A stretch of DNA of 64,000 bases, taken from the NCBI RefSeq assembly GCF_049671645.1, contig NZ_JBATVG010000002.1, forward strand, positions 15,749 to 79,748, read 5' to 3'. The DNA is from Castellaniella sp049671645 (GTDB taxonomy: Bacteria > Pseudomonadota > Gammaproteobacteria > Burkholderiales > Burkholderiaceae_B). The translations under genes and the position numbers were made by a program. Positions within the stretch are counted from its first letter, which is position 1. Every line of letters begins with the position of its first letter. Shown here piece after piece: positions 23,499 to 32,281 of this stretch. Below the pieces are notes generated by a model. The model did not search any database, was not told the DNA's origin, and saw only the letters and a list, made by a program, of their open reading frames with translations.

Positions 23499-24290
23499 TC
23501 ACGGCAGCGCGTAGTCGACGGTCAGCGGCGCGTGGTCGCTGAAGCGCTCATCCTTATAGACGCTGGCGGCCTGCGCCCGGGCGGCGATGCCGGGCGTGGC
23601 TATGTGGTAGTCGATGCGCCAGCCCACGTTCTTCGCCCAAGCCTGGCCGCGATTGCTCCACCAGGTGTAGGCCTCGCCTTCGGCGTCCGGGTGCAGGGTG
23701 CGGTAGACGTCCACCCAGCCGCGTTGATCGAACAGTTCTGTCAGCCAGGCGCGTTCCTCGGGCAGGAAGCCGCTGTTCTTCAGATTGCCTTTCCAGTTCT
23801 TCAGGTCGATTTCGCGGTGGGCGATGTTCCAGTCGCCGCAGATGACGAATTCCCGGCCGGTGTCGCGGTATTCCCGCATCAGGCCGTCCAGCCAGGTTTC
23901 GTAGTGATCCAGGAAACGGTATTTGGCGGTCTGCCGTTCGTCGCCGCTGGATCCAGACGGCAGATAGGCGCTGACGACGCTCAAGCCCGGCCAGTCGGCT
24001 CGCAGGATGCGGCCTTCCGCGTCGAATTCCGGGCAGTCCATGCCGATGGTCACGCCATCCGCAGGCTGGCGCAGGTACAGACCTACGCCGCTGTAGCCTT
24101 TTTTCTCCGCGTGATGGAAATGTCCGGCATAGCCGTCCGGGTGGCGGAGTTCGTCGGTCAGGTCCGTATCCTGGATCTTGATTTCCTGCAGGCAGACGAT
24201 GTCGGGTTTCTGGGATTGCAGCCAGTTCGCCAGGCCTTTGCGGTAGGCAGAACGGATGCCGTTGACGTTCAGGGTGGTGATGCGTAGCAC
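23499..24290 (-). CDS. xthA: Exodeoxyribonuclease III
   Basis: A 263-residue AP endonuclease and 3'-5' exonuclease for base-excision repair. Metal and catalytic motifs are intact: LNVNGIRSA, CLQEIKIQD (metal-binding Glu), SAYLPSGSS, CGDWNIAHREIDLKN, WWSNRGQAWAKNVGWRIDYH and the final SDHAPLTVDY with the Asp-His pair. Nine nucleotides separate its start from the dioxygenase stop, so they are probably co-transcribed. Confidence 0.96.
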   Translation of the reverse strand: MLRITTLNVNGIRSAYRKGLANWLQSQKPDIVCLQEIKIQDTDLTDELRHPDGYAGHFHHAEKKGYSGVGLYLRQPADGVTIGMDCPEFDAEGRILRADWPGLSVVSAYLPSGSSGDERQTAKYRFLDHYETWLDGLMREYRDTGREFVICGDWNIAHREIDLKNWKGNLKNSGFLPEERAWLTELFDQRGWVDVYRTLHPDAEGEAYTWWSNRGQAWAKNVGWRIDYHIATPGIAARAQAASVYKDERFSDHAPLTVDYALP

Positions 24291-24299
24291 GGGAGTCCT

Positions 24300-25097
24300 T
24301 TATCCGAACCGGAAGCTGGACACGGTCAGCCCGCCGGATGCGTTGGTTTCGTGATGGAAGCAGGTGGCTGGCTCGTCGCCGGCCGCCCCGCTGGCGATGA
24401 ACAAGGGTACCAGGTGATCTTCCATCGGATGGCAGATGCGGGCGGCGGGCGCGGTTTCCCAGCGCAGCAACTGGGCCTGACGCTGGTCCGGCGGCATGGC
24501 GACCAGGGTGTCCTGCAGCCAGGCGTCGAACAGGGCGGAGGGTTCGCGCCCGGCCGGACCGAAGCCGCGCAGGTTGTGGTAGCTGAGCCCGCTGCCGATG
24601 ATCAGGATGTTTTCGTCGCGCAGCGGCTGCAGGGCTGCCCCCAGCGCCTGGTGCCAGGCCGGATCGAACCCGGCTTCGATCGACAACTGCACCATGGGGA
24701 TCTGCGCCCTGGGGTACATGACATAGGCCGGCACGAAGGCGCCGTGATCGAACCCGCGCCGCGTGTCCTCGATGACCGGGATGCCATGGGCGGACAGCAA
24801 GGCCTGGACCCGCGCTGACAGCCTGGGCGATCCGGGGGCCGTGTAGTGGATGTCGTAGGTATCTTCCGGAAAGCCATGGTAGTCGTACACCATGCCCGGC
24901 TGCGGATGTCCGCTGACCTTGATCTGCCCGCGGGTGATCCAGTGGGCGGAAATCATCAGAATGGCCCGGGGGGCTTGCGGCAGCGCGGCGGGGATGCCTT
25001 GCAGGGCGGCGGTCAGCGCCGCGTAGTTGTTCGTGGGGTCCGGCATCCAGGGCCAGGGGCCGCCGCCATGGGAAATGAAATAGACAGGCTGGCGCAT
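24300..25097 (-). CDS. DODA-type (YgiD-like) extradiol aromatic ring-opening dioxygenase
   Basis: A 265-residue LigB-superfamily metalloenzyme. Metal ligands are suggested by SHGGGPWPW at the N-terminus, DYHGFP, GSGLSYHNL and the C-terminal HHETN. The E. coli homologue YgiD acts as a zinc-dependent 4,5-DOPA dioxygenase, but the physiological substrate is unclear. ATG 25097 is chosen since GGAA lies eight bases before it and the protein begins as family members do; the frame extends upstream without support. It is divergent from pyrE. Confidence 0.88.
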   Translation of the reverse strand: MRQPVYFISHGGGPWPWMPDPTNNYAALTAALQGIPAALPQAPRAILMISAHWITRGQIKVSGHPQPGMVYDYHGFPEDTYDIHYTAPGSPRLSARVQALLSAHGIPVIEDTRRGFDHGAFVPAYVMYPRAQIPMVQLSIEAGFDPAWHQALGAALQPLRDENILIIGSGLSYHNLRGFGPAGREPSALFDAWLQDTLVAMPPDQRQAQLLRWETAPAARICHPMEDHLVPLFIASGAAGDEPATCFHHETNASGGLTVSSFRFG

Positions 25098-25281
25098 GAT
25101 GGTGTTCCTTCGTGCTGCATATGGGGATTTGAGGGCTAAATGATAGGCGCACTGAGAGGGAAAGCATAGCTGGGAAAGGAGCGCGGGCGCGGCGAATCCC
25201 CGTTGAGGATCAGTGCCGGATCTGCGGGCCTGCCCGGAAATATCCGATAATGTGGCCTTCCCAGATTCCGAGATTTCCGCC

Positions 25282-25956
25282 ATGCCCGGTTCGCACGCTC
25301 AAGCCTTCGTCCGTTTTGCCCTGGAACAGGGCGTTTTGCGTTTTGGTGAGTTCAAGACCAAGTCCGGGCGCTTGAGCCCATATTTTTTCAATGCGGGCCT
25401 GTTCAACGATGGCGCCAGCGTCGGCCGCCTGGGGCAGTTCTATGCCCAGGCGCTGATCGATGCCGGACTGGGTTTCGACATGCTGTTCGGCCCCGCCTAC
25501 AAGGGCATTCCTTTGGCGACGACGACAGCAGTCGCGCTGTCGGGGCAGCCTGCCCTGGTCGGGCGGTCCGTGCCTTTTGCCTTCAACCGCAAGGAAGCCA
25601 AGGATCATGGCGAGGGTGGCGTGCTGGTCGGCGCGCCGTTGCATGGCAAGGTGGTGATCATCGACGATGTGATCACGGCCGGCACCTCGGTGCGTGAATC
25701 CGTGACCCTGATCCGCGCGGCCGGGGCCCAGCCGGCTGCGGTGCTGATCGCCCTGGACCGCATGGAACGCGCCGGGGCGGAGGGCGCCCTGTCGGCGCAT
25801 TCGGCGGTGCAGGACGTGGAACAGACCTACGGGATTCCGGTGATCAGCATTGCTTCTTTGGTGGATGTGATGGCGCTGCTGGAAGGGGATGCGGAGCTGG
25901 CCGAGCACCGGGGGGCGGTGGCGGCTTATCGGGATCGGTACGGGATTTCTGCTTGA
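25282..25956 (+). CDS. pyrE: Orotate phosphoribosyltransferase
   Basis: Makes orotidine 5'-phosphate from orotate and PRPP in pyrimidine synthesis. The 224-residue protein shows GEFKTKSGRLSPYFFNAGLF, GPAYKGIPLA and the PRPP loop VVIIDDVITAGTS. The ATG at 25282 fits the usual N-terminus (SHAQAFVRFALEQGVLRFG); a start at 25213 would add 23 atypical residues. The stop is followed 14 nt later by the conserved TGAGTTCTTGAGCCG that begins a structured repeat. Confidence 0.96.
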   Translation: MPGSHAQAFVRFALEQGVLRFGEFKTKSGRLSPYFFNAGLFNDGASVGRLGQFYAQALIDAGLGFDMLFGPAYKGIPLATTTAVALSGQPALVGRSVPFAFNRKEAKDHGEGGVLVGAPLHGKVVIIDDVITAGTSVRESVTLIRAAGAQPAAVLIALDRMERAGAEGALSAHSAVQDVEQTYGIPVISIASLVDVMALLEGDAELAEHRGAVAAYRDRYGISA

Positions 25957-25970
25957 GGGCTGTTTTGGTT

Positions 25971-26216
25971 TGAGTTCTTGAGCCGGCTGGGTGGCGCCGG
26001 GCCTTCCGGGCGCTGGTCGGCCGGTCCCGGCTGTGCCGGGACTGCTCGGTCATTTCATGTAAATCGGGGCGCTCGCCAAACGCGCGGGGTGATCAGTCCC
26101 CCGGACTGATCACAAGCGTCCCGCTTGAACGGTGGCTCGCTTGCACCCCCGATTTGCATGAAATGACCGACGGCCTCCAACAGCGCCCGGAAGGCCCGGC
26201 GCCTCCCAGCCTCAGA
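25971..26216 (+). repeat. Structured repeat family 1, copy A
   Basis: The long outer stem is GGCGCCGGGCCTTCCGGGCG (23 bp in all, 25993-26015) pairing perfectly with 26181-26203, extended after a T-T mismatch by GGCTGGG/CCCAGCC. Inside are a hairpin GTCCCGGC/GCCGGGAC (26024-26042), a second stem (26047-26069 with 26147-26169, one mismatch), a conserved junction (26066-26088), a hairpin GTGATCAGTCC/GGACTGATCAC (26089-26113) and a conserved segment to 26138. Junctions match copy B while all long stems differ in sequence. Confidence 0.85.
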
Positions 26217-26483
26217 GTATCCGCATGTGGGGCGTCGGGGACGACTGCGTGTTGGTTCAGGGGCCTGTTTGCTTGGTGGAGGTGATTGGCGCGTGGTGTC
26301 GTCGCCACCTTGCGCAGCCGCGTACAGGCCTGGAGGGGCGTGGGGTTGCTCTTACAGCGGCTATGAATAAGCGCGGCCTGTCATGCGGGCCTTGATCCCG
26401 TCGGATCCGATGATATAGGAGTCCAGTGGTATAGGCTTGACCGGGCAGGACGCGAGAACAATCTTCCTTGATTGCGTCAGGAC

Positions 26484-26700
26484 GGTATGCGTTCCGGCTT
26501 CAGGCGCTGTTCGAGCCTGCCGGGTAGAGGGCCATTGGAGGGGAGGCAAGAGAGCCACTGTTTGAGCGGGACGCTTGTGCCCAGTCCGGGGGACTGGGCG
26601 CCCCGCGAGTTTGGCGAACGCCCCGGAAATGGCCCTCTGCCCGGGCAGTCCCGGCGAAGCCGGGACCAGGCGAGCGGCGCCTGAAGCCGGAACGCATACC
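26484..26700 (-). repeat. Structured repeat family 1, copy B
   Basis: It has the same architecture as copy A in the opposite orientation. The outer stem is 24 bp perfect (26484-26507 with 26677-26700) but unrelated in sequence to that of copy A. The core hairpin GTCCCGGC/GCCGGGAC (26648-26666), the junction GGGGCGTTCGCCAAAC and the segment AAGCGTCCCGCT are conserved. The terminal hairpin reads CCCAGTCC/GGACTGGG (26580-26598), where copy A has ATCAGTCC/GGACTGAT: paired changes on both sides. Confidence 0.85.
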
Positions 26701-26778
26701 GGCCGAGATCTCCCACAGAAGAAGCAAGGCCGGATTCCGCCGTAGCAGCAGCGATAGGAACGGATGGAAAAATGAAAA

Positions 26779-28236
26779 CTACTTGTCCAGCCGCTGCTTC
26801 AGAACCGTATTCACCTGCTGCGGATTCGCCTTCCCCTTGGCCGCCTTCATCACCTGGCCCACCAGCGAATTGAACGCCTTCTGCTTGCCTGCGTGGTATT
26901 CCTCGACGATCGCGGGGTTGGCCGCCAGCACCTGATCGATCATGGCTTCGATCGCCCCGGTATCGCTGATCTGGCGCAGGCCCTTCGACTCGATGATCGC
27001 ATCCGCATCGCCGCCCGATTCCCCCGCCCACATCGCCGCGAACACATCGCGGGCGATCTTGGTGGAAATCGTCCCGTCCAGGATGCGGGCGATCAGCGCC
27101 GCCAATTGCGCGGGAGCCACCGGCGATTGGCCGATCTCCAACCCGTCGCGGTTCAGCGCCGCCGACAATTCGCCCAGGATCCAGTTGGCCGCCTGTTTCG
27201 CCTGCTCGGCGGGCAGGGCCGTCGCGGTCGCCTCGAAATAATCCGCCACGGAGCGGTGCAGCGTCAGTTGCGCGGCATCGTAGGCCGTCAGACCCATATC
27301 GGATTCGAAACGGGCGCGTTTCGCCGCCGGGAGTTCCGGCAGCGTGGCGCGGACTTCTTCGATCCATTCCGGCGACACGATCAGCGGCGGCAGATCCGGG
27401 TCGGGGAAATACCGGTAGTCGTCGGAGTCTTCCTTGGTGCGCATGCTGCGGGTTTCATCCCGGTCCGCATCGTATAGGCGGGTTGCCTGCACGACCTTGC
27501 CGCCGTCTTCGATCAGTTCGATCTGGCGACGGATTTCGTATTGGATGGCGCGTTCCAGGAAACGGAAAGAATTCAGATTCTTGATCTCGCAGCGTGTGCC
27601 GAGTTCAGTCTGGCCGCGCGGACGCACCGACACGTTGGCGTCGCAGCGGAACGAACCTTCCTGCATATTTCCGTCGCAAATGCCCAGCCAGACCACCAGG
27701 CCGTGCAGGGTGCGGGCGTAGGCCACGGCCTCGGCGGCCGAGTGCATCTCCGGTTCGGTCACGATTTCCAGCAGCGGCGTGCCCGCGCGGTTCAGGTCGA
27801 TGCCGCTGGACGATTCGCCATGCGGCCCGGTGAAATGTTCGTGCAGGGACTTGCCGGCGTCTTCTTCCAGATGGGCGCGCGTCAGGTTGATCGTGTGTTC
27901 CTGTTCGCCGACGAAAAATGACAACTGGCCGCCGACCACGATAGGCAATTCGAACTGGCTGATCTGGTAGTTCTTCGGCAGATCGGGGTAGAAATAGTTC
28001 TTGCGCGCGAAGACGGATCGGTGCGCTACTTGGGCGCCGATGGCCAGGCCGAACTGGATGGCGCGTTCCACCGCGCCCCGGTTCATGGCCGGCAGCGAAC
28101 CCGGCAGGGCCATGTCCACGGCATTGGCCTGTGTATTGGGCTCGGCGCCGAAACGCGTGCTGCTGCGCGAAAAGATCTTCGACTGAGTGGACAGCTGGGC
28201 GTGGGTTTCCAGCCCGATGACGATTTCCCAATCCAT
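26779..28236 (-). CDS. gatB: Aspartyl/glutamyl-tRNA amidotransferase subunit B
   Basis: The 485-residue tRNA-binding and kinase subunit of GatCAB, which converts misacylated Glu-tRNA-Gln and/or Asp-tRNA-Asn to the correct amides. The N-terminal WEIVIGLETHAQL, SRSSTRFGAEPNTQ, the DLNRAGTPLLEIVTEP block, and the YqeY-like C-terminal domain (GKQKAFNSLVGQVMKAAKGKANP) are all present. It overlaps gatA by one base (TAATG). It is last in a gatC-gatA-gatB operon divergent from mreB. Confidence 0.97.
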   Translation of the reverse strand: MDWEIVIGLETHAQLSTQSKIFSRSSTRFGAEPNTQANAVDMALPGSLPAMNRGAVERAIQFGLAIGAQVAHRSVFARKNYFYPDLPKNYQISQFELPIVVGGQLSFFVGEQEHTINLTRAHLEEDAGKSLHEHFTGPHGESSSGIDLNRAGTPLLEIVTEPEMHSAAEAVAYARTLHGLVVWLGICDGNMQEGSFRCDANVSVRPRGQTELGTRCEIKNLNSFRFLERAIQYEIRRQIELIEDGGKVVQATRLYDADRDETRSMRTKEDSDDYRYFPDPDLPPLIVSPEWIEEVRATLPELPAAKRARFESDMGLTAYDAAQLTLHRSVADYFEATATALPAEQAKQAANWILGELSAALNRDGLEIGQSPVAPAQLAALIARILDGTISTKIARDVFAAMWAGESGGDADAIIESKGLRQISDTGAIEAMIDQVLAANPAIVEEYHAGKQKAFNSLVGQVMKAAKGKANPQQVNTVLKQRLDK

Positions 28237-29759
28237 TATGCGTGTTCCGGTGTGCGTTGGTGCCAGTCAGTGGTCTGCTGATAGCGGTCGGCCAGGGCCA
28301 GCAGGCGGCCCTCGTCGAAATAGCGGCCGACGATCTGCAGCCCTATGGGCAGGCGGCCCGAATCCCCGCCGAAACCGCAGGGGATGGACATGCCGGGCAG
28401 CCCGGCCAGGCTGACGCCCAGGGTGTAGATATCGCCCAGCCAGTCGGCGATGGGGTCCTGGCGGTTGTCGCCGATGCGGCGGGCCGTGCCGGGCGTGACC
28501 GGCCCCATGATGACATCGCAGTCCTGGGACAGCGCCCGCTGGAAGTCATCGACGATCATGCGCCGCACGCGCTGGGCCTGCAGATAATAAGCGTCGTAGT
28601 AGCCGTGCGACAGCACGTAGGTGCCCACCAGGATGCGGCGGCGCACTTCGTCGCCGAAGCCTTCCGAGCGCGAGCGGCTGGTCATGTCGGCCAGGTCTGT
28701 GTACTGAGCCGCCCGGTGGCCGTAGCGCACCCCGTCGTAGCGCGACAGGTTGCTGGATGCTTCAGCGGGGGCGATGACGTAATACGCCGGAATCGACAGG
28801 CGGGTGCGGGGCAGGGAAATATCCACGCGGGTGGCGCCCAGCGATTCGAAGACCTGCAGGGCGGATTCGATGGCGGCGCCCACGTCGGCTGCCAGGCCCT
28901 CATTGAAGAATTCGCGCGGCACCCCGATGCGAAGGCCTTTCAGGGGCTGATCGCCCGCGGCCTGGAAGACGGACTGCGCCGCGTCGAAATCGGCCTGGAT
29001 GCGGCCGGAGGCGTTGGGCCGTCCGTCGCAGGATTCCAGGCTGGTGGAATCCTGGGGGTCGAAGCCGCTCATGGTGTCCAGCAGCGGCACCAGGTCGCGG
29101 GCGCTGCGGGCCAGGGGGCCGGCCTGATCCAGGCTGGAAGCGTAGGCGATGATGCCGTAGCGCGATACGGTGCCGTAGGTGGGCTTGATGCCGCTGACGC
29201 CGCAATAGGCGGCGGGCTGGCGCACCGATCCGCCTGTGTCGGTGCCGGTGGCGCCCAGCACCAGGCCGGCGGCCACGGCGGCGGCGGAGCCGCCCGACGA
29301 CCCGCCTGGGATGCGGTCCGCGTCCCAGGGATTGCATACCGGGCCGAAGGCGGAATTCTCGTTGCCCGAGCCCATGGCGAATTCGTCGCAGCTGAGCTTG
29401 CCCAGGGATACGGCGCCGGCCTGGCGCAGGTGGTCCACGACGGTGGCATCGAAGGGGCTGACGTAATCGGCCAGCATGCGGCTGGCGGCGGTGGTGCGCC
29501 AGCCGCGCGTCACGAACAGGTCTTTGTGGGCGATGGGAATGCCGGTCAGCGGCCCCGCCTGGCCGTCGGCCAGCGCCTGGTCGGCGGCGCGGGCCTGGGC
29601 CAGGGTCAGGTCGTCGTCGATGTGCAGGAAGACATTCGGGTCGCGGTAGCCGCGGGCGGCCCGAAGGGCGTCGGCGGCCAGCTCGGCGGCGCTGATGCGC
29701 CGGCTGCGCAGGGCTTCGCCCAGCGCCGGGATGCTGTGGAATTCGGAAAACTGGGTCAT
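28236..29759 (-). CDS. gatA: Aspartyl/glutamyl-tRNA amidotransferase subunit A
   Basis: The 507-residue amidase subunit, which releases ammonia from glutamine for GatB. The Ser-cisSer-Lys amidase signature is intact: the lysine in GIPIAHKDLF and the serines in RIPGGSSGGSAAAVAAGLVLGATGTDTGGSVRQPAA. ATG 29759 (MTQFSEFHSIPALGEAL) is four bases from the gatC stop. An upstream extension of the frame reads through gatC in another phase and is rejected. Confidence 0.97.
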   Translation of the reverse strand: MTQFSEFHSIPALGEALRSRRISAAELAADALRAARGYRDPNVFLHIDDDLTLAQARAADQALADGQAGPLTGIPIAHKDLFVTRGWRTTAASRMLADYVSPFDATVVDHLRQAGAVSLGKLSCDEFAMGSGNENSAFGPVCNPWDADRIPGGSSGGSAAAVAAGLVLGATGTDTGGSVRQPAAYCGVSGIKPTYGTVSRYGIIAYASSLDQAGPLARSARDLVPLLDTMSGFDPQDSTSLESCDGRPNASGRIQADFDAAQSVFQAAGDQPLKGLRIGVPREFFNEGLAADVGAAIESALQVFESLGATRVDISLPRTRLSIPAYYVIAPAEASSNLSRYDGVRYGHRAAQYTDLADMTSRSRSEGFGDEVRRRILVGTYVLSHGYYDAYYLQAQRVRRMIVDDFQRALSQDCDVIMGPVTPGTARRIGDNRQDPIADWLGDIYTLGVSLAGLPGMSIPCGFGGDSGRLPIGLQIVGRYFDEGRLLALADRYQQTTDWHQRTPEHA

Positions 29760-29763
29760 GGCA

Positions 29764-30072
29764 TCATTCGATGACGGTGGGCACGAGGAACAGGCCCTGG
29801 TGGGCCGCGGGGGCGTTTTGCAGGCAGGCGTCGCGCTGGCCGGTCGACTGGGCCGGGTCGGCCGCATCGTCGCGCAGCCGCAGGGCGATGTGCTGATGGG
29901 CGGCCAGCGGGTGGGCCATGGGCTCGATGCCGGTCGTGGCCACCGCTTGCAGTTCTTCGATCAGGCCCAGGATGCGATTCAGTTCCTGGTGGGCGCGGGA
30001 TTGGTCATTGGAATCCAGCCGCAGGCCCGAAAGTCGTGCGAGCCGGGTGATGTCCTGTTCGGTCAGTGCCAT
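29764..30072 (-). CDS. gatC: Aspartyl/glutamyl-tRNA amidotransferase subunit C
   Basis: The 102-residue small subunit that stabilises the GatA-GatB complex. It begins MALTEQDITRLARLSGLRL and carries the typical ELNRILGLIEELQAV helix and GIEPMAHP motif. First gene of the gatCAB operon; its 254-nt upstream region is shared with mreB and must hold both divergent promoters. Confidence 0.95.
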   Translation of the reverse strand: MALTEQDITRLARLSGLRLDSNDQSRAHQELNRILGLIEELQAVATTGIEPMAHPLAAHQHIALRLRDDAADPAQSTGQRDACLQNAPAAHQGLFLVPTVIE

Positions 30073-30326
30073 GTCGTCTTGCCGGAGAGGCCGCCGCCAA
30101 AGGGCGGCCGGATGAGTGTGTGCGGATGTGTCCGGGAATGCCGAAAGCGGATGTTTTGCAAAACTTTCCCCTTGATTCCAAGCATGTCCACAGAGGATTA
30201 TAAGTTATCATTACCGATTCCATGCGGCTTGCCTGGCCTGTGCCCGCCGCGCTGGCGGTAGATCGTCGGCGACATCGGGCCCTACGCGCGCAAATCCCAT
30301 TTCACCCTCTTTACATTAGTGCGCCC

Positions 30327-31370
30327 ATGTTCGGATTCCTACGCAGCTATTTTTCCAGCGATATGGCGATTGACCTTGGTACGGCCAATACGCTGATCTA
30401 TGTCCGCAGCAAGGGCATCGTGCTCGACGAACCTTCGGTCGTCGCAATCCGCCACGATGGCGGCCCCAACGGCAAGAAAATCATCCAGGCAGTCGGCCAC
30501 GAGGCCAAGCAGATGCTGGGTCGGGTGCCCGGCAACATCGAAGCCATCCGTCCGATGAAAGACGGTGTCATCGCCGACTTCACCGTGACCGAGCAGATGC
30601 TCAAGCAGTTCATCCGCATGGTTCACCCGCGCAGCATGCTGGCCCCCAGCCCGCGCATCATCGTCTGCGTGCCGTGCGGTTCCACCCAGGTCGAACGCCG
30701 CGCCATCCGCGAATCCGCCTTGGGCGCCGGCGCCAGCCAGGTCTACCTGATCGAGGAACCCATGGCCGCCGCCATCGGCGCCGGGCTGGCCGTGTCCGAT
30801 GCCAGCGGTTCCATGGTCGTGGACATCGGCGGCGGCACCACCGAAGTCGCCGTGATCTCCCTGGGCGGCATGGTCTACAAAGGCTCGGTGCGCGTCGGCG
30901 GCGACAAATTCGACGAAGCCATCATCAACTACATTCGCCGCAACTACGGCATGCTGATCGGCGAACCCACCGCCGAACTGATCAAGAAAGAAATCGGCTC
31001 GGCCTTCCCCGGGTCTGAAATCCGTGAAATCGAGGTCAAGGGCCGCAATCTGTCCGAAGGCGTGCCGCGCAGCTTCACGGTGTCTTCGAACGAAATCCTC
31101 GAATCCCTGACGGATCCGCTGAATCAGATCGTCTCGGCCGTGAAAACCGCGCTCGAACAGACGCCGCCTGAATTGGGCGCGGACATCACCGACAAGGGCA
31201 TCGCCCTGACCGGTGGCGGGGCGCTGCTGCATGACCTGGACCGTCTGCTCCAGGAAGAAACCGGCCTGCCCGTGGTCGTCGCCGAGGACCCGCTGACATG
31301 CGTGGTGCGGGGCTGCGGCGAAGCACTCGAACATCTCGAGCGTCTGGGCGGGGTCTTCATTTACGATTGA
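30327..31370 (+). CDS. mreB: Rod-shape-determining actin homologue MreB
   Basis: A 347-residue bacterial actin, the same length as the E. coli protein, that directs lateral-wall synthesis. The phosphate-1 motif SSDMAIDLGTANTLIYV, the connect and phosphate-2 region MVVDIGGGTTEVAVISLGG, and the adenosine motif IALTGGGALLHDLDRLL are intact. It opens the mreBCD-mrdA-rodA operon. A stem-loop with a U-run directly after its stop probably reduces transcription into mreC. Confidence 0.97.
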   Translation: MFGFLRSYFSSDMAIDLGTANTLIYVRSKGIVLDEPSVVAIRHDGGPNGKKIIQAVGHEAKQMLGRVPGNIEAIRPMKDGVIADFTVTEQMLKQFIRMVHPRSMLAPSPRIIVCVPCGSTQVERRAIRESALGAGASQVYLIEEPMAAAIGAGLAVSDASGSMVVDIGGGTTEVAVISLGGMVYKGSVRVGGDKFDEAIINYIRRNYGMLIGEPTAELIKKEIGSAFPGSEIREIEVKGRNLSEGVPRSFTVSSNEILESLTDPLNQIVSAVKTALEQTPPELGADITDKGIALTGGGALLHDLDRLLQEETGLPVVVAEDPLTCVVRGCGEALEHLERLGGVFIYD

Positions 31371-31371
31371 T

Positions 31372-31392
31372 AGAGCGGTCTTCGCTCTTTTT
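31372..31392 (+). terminator. Attenuator-like intrinsic terminator between mreB and mreC
   Basis: AGAGCG (31372-31377), loop GTCTT, CGCTCT (31383-31388), then TTTT, ending four bases before the mreC start. With only six base pairs it would be partial, giving more MreB than MreC/MreD. Confidence 0.6.
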
Positions 31393-31396
31393 CGTC

Positions 31397-32281
31397 ATGC
31401 GCGAACCCGGGACGCTCAGGCTCTTCAAGCGCGGGCCCAGCATCGAAGTCCGTCTGGTCCTGTTGCTGGCCGTCTGCCTGGCCCTGATTGTGACCGATGC
31501 GCACTGGCCCGTCCTGGGTCCGGTGCGCCAGACCTTGTCGACGGCCATCTACCCCTTTCAGCGGGTGGTGCTGGCTCCCCGAGAGGCCATGGAATACGTG
31601 GACAGCTGGTCGCACGCGGCCACACTGGCGCGCGAGGAACAGGACGCCCTGCGCCGCCAGCAGATCGAAATGGCGCAATTGGTCACCCATGCCGCCCAGC
31701 TGACGACCGAGAACGAGCAGCTGCGCCGCTTGCTGAAAGTATCCGAATCCATTTCCCAGCAGTCGGTGGCCGTCGAAGTTTTCTACGTGCCGCCCAATGC
31801 GTTCAGCCATCGGCTGATTTTCAACAAGGGGTCCGACGCGGGCATCGAGCCCGGGATGCCGGTCATCGACGAAGGCGGGGTCGTGGGACAGATCATCCAC
31901 GTCACTCCGTTCACATCCGAGGCCGCCTTGTTGATCGATGATCAGGTGTCCATCCCCGTTCAGGTGCTGCGCAACGGCCTGCGCCTGATCGCCTTCGGCA
32001 GCGATGAAGTCGGCAAGCTGGAAGTTCGCTACCTGACGGCCAATGTGGATGTACAGGCCGGCGATACACTCGTGACCAGCGGTATCGGCGGTTTGTTCCC
32101 GGCGGGGCTTTCGGTGGGGCGGGTGGAAAAAGTGGATCGCGACCCGGGCACCGGCTTTGCCATGGCGATTGCCGAACCTTTGTCGCATCCCGAACGCTAT
32201 CGCCATTTCCTGGTGCTGCGCGTCGATGTGTCGAAAGTGCCCAAACCCGAGGAGATCGAGCGTGCCCTTGGTCAGCACTAA
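31397..32281 (+). CDS. mreC: Cell-shape protein MreC
   Basis: A 294-residue bitopic protein linking the cytoplasmic MreB filament to periplasmic wall enzymes. An N-terminal transmembrane segment (VRLVLLLAVCLALIVTDA) is followed by a periplasmic coiled coil (about residues 70-110) and the beta-domain (NKGSDAGIEPGMPVIDEGGVVGQI, GIGGLFPAGLSVGRV). The ATG at 31397 follows the attenuator-like hairpin directly, and no clear ribosome-binding site is visible, so translation may depend on RNA folding there. Confidence 0.95.
   Translation: MREPGTLRLFKRGPSIEVRLVLLLAVCLALIVTDAHWPVLGPVRQTLSTAIYPFQRVVLAPREAMEYVDSWSHAATLAREEQDALRRQQIEMAQLVTHAAQLTTENEQLRRLLKVSESISQQSVAVEVFYVPPNAFSHRLIFNKGSDAGIEPGMPVIDEGGVVGQIIHVTPFTSEAALLIDDQVSIPVQVLRNGLRLIAFGSDEVGKLEVRYLTANVDVQAGDTLVTSGIGGLFPAGLSVGRVEKVDRDPGTGFAMAIAEPLSHPERYRHFLVLRVDVSKVPKPEEIERALGQH

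Larger units (their letters stand above)
25957..26778. other. 822-nt gene-free convergent gap between pyrE and gatB
   Basis: It holds two large structured repeats in opposite orientation (25971-26216 and 26484-26700). Between them are about 270 nt with no convincing gene, only a small CAATC/GATTG hairpin (26460-26475) and a short relic-like reading frame on the minus strand (26361-26478). No terminator with a U-tract was found for either flanking gene. Confidence 0.8.

Noticed and set aside
26472..26684. Short frames across repeat copy B
   Set aside because: Low-information translations of palindromic DNA.
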